From: Echinometra lucunter
Taxonomy: Eukaryota > Echinodermata > Echinoidea > Camarodonta > Echinometridae
Direction: 5' to 3'
Assembly: GCA_029962745.1 (NCBI GenBank)
Contig: CM057151.1
Location: forward strand, 3,105,431-3,169,430
Length of the DNA stretch: 64,000 nt
Below the pieces are notes generated by a model. The model worked only from the letters and a program-made list of their open reading frames with translations. It did no database searches and was not told the origin of the DNA. Shown here one piece after another: positions 24,923 to 37,000 of the stretch; within the stretch, counting starts at the first letter, position 1, and the number at the start of each line of letters is the position of its first letter. Position numbers and translations under genes: made by a program.

Positions 24923-27900
24923 GATGGGGGCGGTCACCCCTAAAAAACACCAACAAAAAAGAAAGAAAAAGTAGAAGGAAAAAAAAGCAGAAGCGAGAAA
25001 AGAAAAAGGTTAGAGAACGTAAGAAGAGCGGGAGCAGACAAGGAACAATTCAAAGAAATGTCAAAGCTTCCGCGCTTTGTGCGGGAGAGGGAAAACTCAA
25101 CCCTTACTGGACCCTCCCCCCTAGGGAGCGCGCTTCGCGCGCTCACAACTGCCCCACTAAAATGAAATCCTAGCTACGCCACTGTGGGAGTGAAACCCTG
25201 GTACCCCACCGCATCACACCCTCTCCATGCTCGTCCTTTTTATTTCATAGTGTCTTTGTTTGTATTATCATCATAAGTAATAAAGTATGTTGTGTAACGC
25301 TGGCATTTGTTTGAAACTTAAGAAAAATTATTTGGGCTTCATGTTTTCATAATCATATTTCCAAGTTCATGAAAAAATATCCTTTTCCGGTCGGTAGATT
25401 CATGACACGTTTATCCATAACAGTACATGTCATCAAACATCGGAGCTTCCGCGCTTCGCGCGGGAGGGGGGAAACTCCCCCCTCCCTGCACCCTCTCCCC
25501 TAGGGAGCGCGCTTTGCGCGCTCATTAAGTGATTCACACACTTCGTGTGCTCACTACCGCCCCACTAAAATGAAATCCTTTGTTGGAATGAGAGAAAATA
25601 AAAATTGAACTGAACTCAAGCTGGAATTTATGTCGAAAAAATGAAAAAGCTCCGTATCGTGAAGGGGGGGGGTACCCTGGCTCGGTCGCTACACTCCCCC
25701 AGGGTTGGTCACTTCGCTCCTCGCAAAGATTGAGCCCCCCCAAATATTTTGGCTCATTACGCCACTGCTGGCCTGTCAAGGCTACTCCCTGTATTTACTG
25801 TACATACATGTCCATCACTGACAAACTGACACTAACGAACACGTAACTTGGTTAGGATCAAGAAAAATATTATATGTTGCTTCACAAATCAAGGTTATAA
25901 AAAAACAGGAAAATCTGTTCCGACTGCAAAATGCCTGGCTGTGCATGTAGCACATATCTATAATGCAGAGCGCAACTTGCCTCAACAACAATCGAAACAA
26001 TCGAAAGTTGTTTATTTCACGAGTGCAGTAGCAAGATAGGACTTGCGGTACACTTATTAGTACTTGAAAGAGCCATATCGGCAGATCTGGGGGATTTGGT
26101 TTTCAATTTTTTTTCGCCAATACCATCACACTCGTAACTTGTGATAAACAACAACAAAAAAAAGATGACATAATACCTCTGATTTCTTGCTTTATAGCGG
26201 TGACTCTCTTTCTTACCACCCCACTAAAGCCCTGCATGTTTCATACCTGCCAACCGTCCCGATTTACAACTTTCAAAACGGCCAAAATCGGGACATCCCG
26301 ATTTCTGAAATTTTCTGTTTGAGGAAAAAAAAAAAGAATTGGTAAAAATCGCCACAGAGAGAGCGAAAAAATACACGGGGGCAGCGGGAGAATTCGCCCC
26401 GGAAACACCTTAAAGAGCCCTCAAATTAGGCAGACGTAAATATAAAAAATCACCCCCATAATTAGTGCTGGGAATCAGTCAAGTCCTGAACGGATCGCAT
26501 TTGCAGGAAAGTTGCAGCACTGTGCTAACAACCTGATCTAGCACATGTGCTTGATCTTGCATTCATCAGTTGCCAGCATGCATCTTTCCCGCTAGCCTTT
26601 TGACAAGGCCTTGCGACTCAGGTTATTTTCAGTGGCTGAGACGAGACTAGCCAGCGATGATGAGAGATAGAGATACCCCGAGTGAACGCGCGATCGAGCG
26701 ACGCAGTCGCGAGGCCTTTTAGATCTTGGCTTTCACTGCTCCAAATGAATTATTCATGAGTATACATTAGCATACTAACCTTGAATTATTGACCAATCAG
26801 AACGACCAGCACCCAGCTGGCTTGTTCGTGATTCGTTAATTATCAAGACATTTACAGACAGACAGAATGAATAAAAGGCCTTGATGAGTTGAGCTACAAA
26901 ATATAAGTGAGATGATTGACATTCCCCTGTATATAAAATGAACCAGCCTGGCTAAATGTTTTAGTCTTGGAGTTCTAGTCCATTTGTCAAAGCAATTGAT
27001 TACTTATTTTACTATGTTCATTTTACTGTGTGCGTGATGAATAATAGCCTTGACAAAAATTGTGATGTCTCGAACAAAGGCAATTTGCACGTGCAGAGAA
27101 AAATCAAGTTTATTTACACTTTAATTGTGCAGGTTGATGCTGGGTTGCTGTCAGTACATGTAGCTGTTTGCGAGTAGACCTGCATGATTTTGTCGTGATG
27201 GTTAGGGAATTCTTTTGGAAATATTACATGAAAATTTTGTTATTGTTGTCTTCCCAAAATGACAAATTATCATGGAGGAAAACTTTGACAAGTGGAGTAA
27301 AACTACAACTTGCATGTGCAAGTTGAAGTATTCAGTAAATAAACACAACAAAAAAAGTAACTCCCCCCCTAATTCAAAATACCATAACTTTTTAACGATA
27401 AAGTTTTAAGCAAAATAATTTGGCAGGAGTGTTTCTTCACTTATTGACTTACTTGTGTGTGAAAATGAGATTGATCCGTCAACTCATGCATGAGCGAACA
27501 AACATTAAAGGCAAAAATTGTCACTTTTCAAAAGTCACAAGAGTCATATTGGGGCTCTGTGAAACAAACCTGTGGCGAATTGAATTCTTCCATTGTTTGA
27601 TCCAGTCATGCCTATCCCTGAGACTTTTCATGTTTATCACAGTTGGGTGAACACAGTTTTTTGAGAAAAATGATGTTCAGCCCCCCTAAATCTGCAAAAT
27701 TCATTCAGTTTGTGGAAAAAACTGGCATCGACCAACATGAGTCAGCATAATCTTACTTTGATGTTACGCTAGCTGTGCAATGGTACATTTTGGATGGTAA
27801 GCATGCAAGGTAACAATACTGCTCGTTCAGTTCCCATAGACCTGTGTTTTGATTTGATTTGATTTATTTATTCTCCACTCATGGGTTGGATAGCCCCTGT

Positions 27901-30900
27901 CAGCTAATAGCTGTTTTTCAAAGGGGTCCAAACCAAAAAAGATAAAAAGAAAAATATGAAACAAAACAAATCATACATATTATAACAAATCATAAAATGT
28001 AACTAATAAAGTAACAAAATAGTGTACCAGACATGTCAAGTCTCATGCATTAGGCACGAGACTCCTGCATTGGGGGCTCTTGCTCACCCCCCCAAATCTC
28101 TTTCTCATGCCTACATCACAGTCTATTCCCATATATACACTGGCGATCTCATAGTTCCCTGCCTAAAATCTCATGCATTGCAGGTCTTTGACCTTGACGT
28201 CTCTAGTGTACATATCAAAACGGAACAAAAATTACAATAATACCTCCTTCAAAGGTATGTTCAAGGTATGTAATGCACTGATGAATGCATAGAATCAATC
28301 ATGTAATATACAACAAGCTTAGTAGGCATTGTACAACAGAATCTATTATCTGAACCACTGAACATCTGGTGGATTCCAACCATTATAATAATGCACTGCT
28401 TAAAAAGAAATTATCATAATCAGATTTCATTACCATCATACAATGAAAAATCAAATTCAAAATACAAGCAAAGCGATTTCTGTTTCAAGGCCACAATATG
28501 CTTTGTTAATCAGTTAGATTAGAGGGGACAACCTCTGTCTTGGAAGCAGTTATGTATTGGAAGTTTTGGCCACTGTCCAAAAAATTCTGTACTTTAAAGG
28601 AACAATTAAAAATGGTTGGCAAAACATTAAAGGGTTATGCATGAATGGACATCTAATTGCTAAAAAGAATCACATAGTTGAGTGTGCTATAACAAGAATC
28701 TCCTTTTTCTTCCTCCCTTGTTTGCTGAGTCCAATACATGTAGGTAACTGCTCATGGGAAAACAGCCCATTTCTATAATAGAATATATATTAAATAAATG
28801 CATCTCTCAAGATTTTTCATTTGTTCTGTTGATGCTCAAAACCCGGCTCAAAACACTCTATATTGATAGCATGTCTAGCTCTCCCCTTCCCAACCAGAGA
28901 AATATATTTTCATTGAATATTCATACTTACGTACTTATGTATATACCAATGTAATATACACTATGAATAGTATTAAAGCTTTACTTTGAATGAGTTGTAA
29001 CATACCTTCTTTTGACTTCTGACAGTATTGGTCCCACCCTCGTTCTGGAGTACATCCTAAAAATTAGGGCAGATGAAATAAGACACAGTGTGATGAATGT
29101 CATCAAGTGCAGGGCACTCAAATTTCATTGTTTCTAATATGTACAAAGTAAACCCCTTTCTGTACCACTTAGTACTAAGTTTCAAACCAATTAGCTCTCG
29201 CATGAACTTTCAGGTGTATAATTTTGAGCCTTTTACTCCTTGTTTCATTGTATTACTGATCAAAGAGTAGTCCACACTCTAAATTTCTTAATTAGAAAAT
29301 GATCCAAGGGACAAATCCAAAATTAGATTAAGAAATTATAATCAATAAGATTGATTTCTAAATCTATTAGATTAAGATTTTTAATACATTCAAGTCCAAG
29401 AAATTTAGAGTGCAGAATCTGGATGGTTATGATTCTCACCTACCTGCTGCCAGCCATATATGCAGAAAGCCCAGTCAAGAAACCTTTTTTCTTTGCAGGG
29501 GCACATGAATTCATGGATCATGCCATCTCTGCCTGGCAGCAGGTAGGCGGAGATCATGCCGTATAACCTGTGGATAAGCCTTAGATAACTCAGGCTGGGG
29601 TCTATGGAATATTTGTGTTATACTGAAATGAACTCTTTATAGGCAATGGGCTAAAATAAAAACGTCTGCATTCTGGACGAGGCAAACAGTTTCTTTTCTT
29701 CATGGAAACAGAATGCACTGAGCATGTACCAGAAGACAATAATGGTCTCATCCTTATACAACCGATACATTTTACATTCTTTGCATTAAAACATGTTTGG
29801 ATTATATAAAATAGTTGGAAAAGGGTGTGCATGTACACCGATGTAGCTAATGAAGCTCTAGCATAACATAATGTGAAACCCTCATATCATGCATGCTATC
29901 TTTAGACTAAATCTGAAGCTTTAGGTAAAATAAAATTTGCTGATCTGGTTTTACAGGCAAAGATTGCGATATCTTGGGCAAACAAATTTGAAAAAGAAAA
30001 AGAAGGAGAAAAAAAAGATAGGACAAACATACAGGGTCTTAACTAGATTTTAGCTACATACATCCCAATATATATGATTATCCCCTCCCAGTATCCTTGA
30101 AAGCCCATTATCACAATTAAGAGCCCCTAAAATGTTTTCAAGTCATGATCTACCACTATAATTGTACACGACATATCAAAGGAAAGCAAAGAATATGTAA
30201 AGCTTCTTCTCTGTTTGCACACATCCCTGTGGTTAAGAAAACAGTTTGGTACATGATAACAGTTATTTGTCTTTCATTATCTAAATGAATCAACATGTTT
30301 GTCAACGTTTCTCACATAAAACAACATTAAAGGAGCCTAGATATAGAAATGGCCTACATTGAATATTTTCATGTTTTTCGAATAAAACCTGTCTTAAGTA
30401 GTGACCATTGAGACCTTTCATTGTAGTACAACATTTAAATTCTTGGGCAAGGTTGAAGCCTATGGCATCGACAAGATTACATCACACTGATCTCAAGAGG
30501 TAGCATACTACATATCATATTTCCATTCAGTTCAATCTTATGAAATTTCATAAATGACCATAGATATAGTTACAAGTAAGTACCTGTGAATGAACTAGAG
30601 TAGGTTGACACATTTTGTAAAATTTATGGACAATTAATGAAAGTGCAACAAGTTGGTGTGCAAATTGAAGCCATTTCATGTAACTGTATCTAATGCCAAT
30701 GTAAGAAATTCCTTTTAGAGAAAAAGGGGAAAATCCCTACATTCTGACAGATAATGACGCACTTCACAGATGGGCAAACAGAAAACAGTTTTTTCTTTTG
30801 TCTTAAAAGAAGTAAATACGTACAATGGACTGCTACCCACCTTTGTGGGTGGTGTATGTGAGCTGTAAAAAGCAATGCAGGAGGCCAAATTATTCTGGTT

Positions 30901-30969
30901 TTCTTCTCCTACAATAATGGATAGTGCAATGAAGTATTTCTGCACTACAAGCTTCATCAAGCTTCAGAG

Positions 30970-31053
<84 letters not shown>

Positions 31054-34000
31054 CTCTTTATCTCTATAACATGCATGCACATCATTTGGTAATGTACAGT
31101 ATAGAATTTAGAATCATTCAGACATACAGTACATTTGGTTAGTTTCAGACTATCTGCTGTTTGCCAGAAAGATAAGAAGTTTGGTTTACAGTATAGGTCC
31201 AATATCCTTCTGGCTCTGAACATATGAATTGTTCCACAATTGTATTATCTTCTGAATTTCTTCTTTTAATTCCAATTCAACTAAATTACAGCATGAATGT
31301 AATGTCTACTTTTATTACTCTCTCAGTATACCATTACAGGTTTATCAAATGTCTTTTCTTATGCTCACAATGCACTAATATTTTTTGTTACAAAAATAAA
31401 AAGTCCAGAATAAAGACAGGAATAATACAACAGTAAACCATCCTTTTTCTCTCTTGATATAGTGTAGATTCCTTCAATTATTTAAGCTGTTATGTGATTT
31501 ATTGAAAATTTTACACTGTAAGGTTTTGGAAGATTGTCACACTTACAGCTGTAATGAATCAAAATTGAATTGAATAGTAACACGATGCATTGTTACTATG
31601 GTGATCAAGGGAAACCTTTTCATATGCATGACGTGCATGTTTTCCTAATATAAATGAAAAATGGTTTGGCTTGCATGCAGAAGCTGTACTCAATTCCCCC
31701 CCCCCCCCCCCACCCCCAAGAGAGAATTAAATAAAGTCACCAGAGCAGGAAGAAATGCACACAAAGATAATGCCTTTGAATTTTAAAAGAAAAAAATTAA
31801 CATGTTTCTTGAAGATGTTACAGAAAAAGATCATCACCAAAATTGATATTGCAACCCGTTGCCTAGTGGAACTGGGTTGCCCCTGTATAAAACCTATATG
31901 AATGAGAGAATTCAGAATTAAGAATTACAAGGAGGGGGGGGGGGGGTATTAAGGTATTGAATGTAAGGAGAGAACACATATGATGTGAAATTACATTCTT
32001 GTATTAAACAAAGGAATATCATCAGACAGACAAATAGTACTTAAAAGGTAATCATATAGCTATTACCTGGTACTTTGAAGTCTTTGACAATGCTGGAAGG
32101 GTCAAGAAGTGTTTGATTATCAAAATCTACTGGTAGTGTCCTGATTGTGAGCTTATAAGGCTCCAGAGGCCAAAGGTCACAGAAGCAGTCAAACGTGAAT
32201 CGCCGCTGGGGGTAAAAATGAAAGAAAAAATAATAATTCCCTATTGTCCATATATTTTCATTATGTAGGATAACATGAACTAATTAATTCAGGAAAGATG
32301 AAGATGTAAGCAATTGGAAAAGTGTTTTCTTCTTGTTTAAAGGTGGCAGCATGAATACACCTTTGGAAATATTTCTTGTCCTTCAAAGATCTTCCTACAT
32401 ACAGGCACATAACACATGGCCAAATGCCTTGTACCTGAAAAAGATACTCTCAATACTCATCTGATATCTGAAACGTCTATCAAATATTTATATTCTTCTC
32501 TTACCAGAAATATAAACCTTCCTGAAGCTGAAGATCTACTAGTTCATGAAAACCTATGATATCTTGAGTGGCTTCTTCTTGGAATTTTCAAATAAAGCAT
32601 AACTTCCATATTTCAAAATGATATTCACTTTATATGGATCTCATGAATATCCCTAATAGATACATAAAATCATAGAGAAAAATCCCCCTTTTCTGGAGTC
32701 AAATACATGTTAATATTCAATGCATGTTGGTCAGTGTCCCTTAGAGATACAGACAATAAGAACTATGATCAACCCCATTCAAGCTTGAAAAAAATAAAAG
32801 TCACTCTAATAATTTTGCAAATAGTGCGTCTCTCAAGGTCTGCACCATCCATCTAGACTTTAATGCAAATTGATGACTGTGAACATCATAACTCATGATG
32901 AAGCTGAGATCAAGTTCACAAGAGTTCAACCGAGATGCTACATTATGTCACTCTCAACAAGTGGGGCCTTCGAGGGATATTAAATCAGTCTGCATGTGTA
33001 TGTGCAGTAGCGTGCTATCATCAATGAACTTTAGGTGAAATCTAGGGCACCGATTCTTTCGTTTATGAAAGCAAATATCCTCAATGAAATCATGATTTCA
33101 TGTCGCATGTTGGATGTCACAGCACTGAAAATGGTCTAAAACTATAGGTTTCCAGTCTCTTATTCTCTGATATGAATTCTTCTCTAAACATAACTTGTAA
33201 CTTTACACAACAGGTCTAAAAATGGAAAAATACACTGATTTGCATATATATTAATGTTGTGTAGTCTTGGGCATATGGTTCAAAAAGTACCAGTATGATA
33301 AAAAAAAATCAACCATCAACATGTAACATTAATAATATTACTCTCAATATATTGACTTAGAATTAAAAGTGGGCATACTATCTATTTTTGCATACCAGAT
33401 AACATATTGAAGAATATACAGTATTCTTTTAAAAAATCCAACATATCCTTTAACAGCTGTCCTACACATATGTGAACTTGAAATTGACTTTTCATGGCAA
33501 AAATTAAATAATAAAGCCTTTACTCCTTTCTTCAAAAGACTCTTATACCACTGTGAGAATACAAGTGTAGTAAGTTTAGTGTCACAATGTGCTAACATTC
33601 CATCCTGTAACAATTACTTTGGCAAGATTTGCTTCAGCTTTTATTTCAACAAAAAAAATAGACCAAATTTAGTAGATATTGAGCTTAAAGGGGGTACCCA
33701 ATGCTGAAACAATGTTAGTTCATTTAAAAGAGCATGATTTCATCAGCAGAAAATCATCTGCCTAAAGTTTTTTAAAAAGTCGTGTTACCAAGGAAACCCC
33801 CAAATGTGGTAAAATTTCAGGATATTTTTGACCCCTCAGCTTTGATCCAGTATCAACTGGGTACCCACTTTGACGTCAAAATGACGTCAAAGTGGGTACC
33901 TTGTCGCGCACTTCTAGCAAAATGCGCGCAAGGTATAATACATATTGTACAGTCTAGCGCGCAGCACAACTGCAATGCACAAAGCTGGGTACCCACTTTG

Positions 34001-37000
34001 AGGTCATACCTCATACTCAAATTTTTTGGTCAGCTCTTGACTTTTTATGAGAAAATTAGCCAAAATGCATTAATTTCGATTGAAAATCATCATATTCTTA
34101 ATGTGATTCTTCTTATAATTCTATTCTTGATCATATATCAAATCAAAATTTACCACTGTGTAATCACTTTAAGGCTAGTTAGGGTTAGGGTTAAGATTAG
34201 GGTTAGGGTTAGTTGGGTTGAAGTTAGGAACTATGATGTAAAAAATAACTGCAAAGATACACTCCGAGAAAAATCATTAGGTTGGTTAAAATATGAACCT
34301 ACCAACTGTTGGTTAATAAACATTTGTATGTAAAACACACAGGGATTTTTTTAAACACAGTTCGGCGGTGCATAAACAACCTAAAGATTTGTAACCAACT
34401 TTTCTGAGAGTGCATTGTCATTGGAACATCTATCATACAATTACTTTGAATTCTCAAGCCTTATGACCAATGATGGATACATATCACACATTAAACAAAA
34501 TATACGCGGGAGTGAAGAGTGATTCAAATACAGCTTTGGGAAAAAGAATATGAATATTGTCTCTGGAGAAATCTCACCTGTTTAAACAAGAAATCTACTG
34601 TATGAACAAAAACTAATTTTTGTATTATACACAATGCTTTACATCCAATACTTACTGGCTCGCCTGAGTTTGGGTTTACTACAACAGCATCATAGCTGAG
34701 TTCTACTGTGTAGTTGAGAACCTGACAACACTCAGTGTTGTGGCTGTTATAACCCAATCCATTTAACAGAAACTGTATCCCTTTCACTTTGGATGCCCCT
34801 GGAAAGAAAACAAAACAGATTTATCCATTGGATACCATATGATTTGGGTATAGTATACACTTTCCATGTAGACTCCAGCCAAAGTTTTATCTCGGCTTAG
34901 TATTCAAAGGGATATTAAAGGCATTGGCTAACTTTGTGAGCAGCTGATTTTAAAAATTCTCAAACTAAGATGAAACATGTGTATGAGTACTTGTATTTGT
35001 ACTCAAAAACCCTGAAACCAACCATAATTTGGAAGGAAAAGCTGTAAGTTAGACACAAACCGCAATTTTATTAACTTTCGTCTCGAGAGACACTGAACTA
35101 TGAGGACCGTTTGCATGAATTAAAAAATACTGTTACCTGCCTTCCGCCGCATGATACGTAAATACACGCAATGCAATTAAGTTTTACCTTAAAATACACA
35201 CACTGTACTACACAAGGAGCATTCTGATTAAGACATAAGGTGCTCAGTTACATTTTGTAGGTGTAATTTCTCACTGTATTTAATCATAGCATCTCAATCT
35301 TTTGAATTTGTAAAAACGACTTGAAAACTATAAATTAACTGGGCAGTCACACTCTTTTTACATAATTATGATTAATGGGCTTGAAAACTTTCACAGGTGT
35401 TTTTGTTTCCAGTAAAATAACAACTTTTCAAGTGAAATATATGTAAGAATACAATTCCCCTTCATTCCCTTTCTTTAGAATCAATGATACACTGAGAGTT
35501 TTGGATCCAAGAAAACAGTGCTGCTGAAACTTGTGCGCAACATTCTAACCAATATTTCTCACAGACCAATTTTACAGTATTGTTAAGGTAACATATATCC
35601 CCTTTAGCCCATACGCTGTATGCCTAGGATGATCCTATCTTGCCCCTTCTTCTCTGGGAGTCTGTCTTCCATAAAAAGCAAATACCAGTAAAAGAACAAA
35701 CAAAAAAGAAAGAAGAAGAAGAAGAAAAAAAAACCCAAAACAGATGCTCTACTGACACGATCTATATCCATTTAGTCAGGGGGCCTGCTAAGACAATCCT
35801 CAGTTTATTCAAGCTGCATGTATATACAATTATTAGATGAAAATATAAACACATTGCCCACAGGAACCAGTGGCTCCAGTATTAAAGCAACAGTGAACTG
35901 ACCCTTTTTATGATGTATTTATGACAGCGCCAACTTACGGCTACTCAAAACCAGAGACTCTTAGAAACATTATATCCTTTTTGGCTTCTCGTGAATTTGA
36001 TTAGTATGAATACAAATACATTTTAACAGATGTTACTCAAAAAATAAAGCTCTCATTGATCAGAATAGAGCATGCTGGGAGCAAAAAGGGGACAAAATCA
36101 GTAGTTTAGGACTGAGAGGGCACTATTTCAAAATCCCATACAAGGGTGCTAGTTCACTCTGGCTTTAAAGGAGAATGACACCCTGGTGAAATATTCATTT
36201 TAATGAAAAGAGAGGAAAGAGAGAAGCAATTAAAAAAAAAAATCCATCAAAATCTGTTACGAAATGAGAAAGTTATAAAAGTTTGAAAAATCTCAACTGA
36301 CTTTCTATGGCAATCCTCGAATTGCCAGTGTTGCTTCAAAATGGCAGGTTTAGAAGGACAACTCTCAATGTATGTTTTGTACACAAAATTTCATGTTTTC
36401 TGCATTATCTCTAAGATGCTGCTTGTCTCCTCGTGAAATCAACATATGTTGTGTCAAATACATTTTCCCATGATATAAGCATGATACAAGAAGCACCCCA
36501 GATAGGTCTTCATAAAGTTGTAGAGGCTTTTGAATCTGTAACGGCCGGTTTTGGGGCTCAATTCTGCCCCAGATAAAATTTCCATCGAAAATTCATCATC
36601 TTGTATGTCCCTTACTTTTGCATCAAAACTTATGAAAATTGCAGACTTCATACAAAATCATGCTATGCTAAGTTCAAATGAATTTTTGGCCAAGACAATG
36701 GCATCTATTGCACATACCTGAGTATAAAGCAAAATGATACTTTCAAAGTCAATTTCCAACTTTACTCTGCAATATTCATCTGGTACATGCTGCACTGGCC
36801 AGATTTAATTCTATAATGTACAGTAATGTCATGGCTAAAACTGCAAACATATTCTGCAAAACTCAATCATGCACACACAATGTAAGGTTTATGCTAATCA
36901 ATCAGGCTAAAGAAGAAGAAGCAATCACGATTTCAGTGTATACCTTTCAAAAGCCTCATTTCAAACTAGTGCTTAACATGCATGAAGCATGTAGGCAGGA

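Larger units (their letters stand above)
20589..29005. other. Intron 6 of the receptor-like gene (8.4 kb)
   Basis: Holds a promoter-like block with a 69-bp tandem array (about 21700-23600), a hAT-like element (24483-25767), and fragments of dispersed repeats at 26240-26425 and 27840-27990. Between 20600 and 21700 and between 26450 and 27800 I see nothing supportable. Confidence 0.55.
29057..32066. other. Intron 5 of the receptor-like gene
   Basis: Contains a small inverted-repeat element (29275-29412), a 15-bp stem pair (29439-29453 with 29533-29547), a (CT)n tract (30970-31056), a C-run near 31695 and a G-run near 31935. Nothing else supportable. Confidence 0.55.
32206..34655. other. Intron 4 of the receptor-like gene
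   Basis: Carries the second TTAA-bounded element (33685-34172), a telomere-like GGGTTA run (34180-34215) and a small MITE (34260-34412). 32300-33650 is plain AT-rich DNA. Confidence 0.6.
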
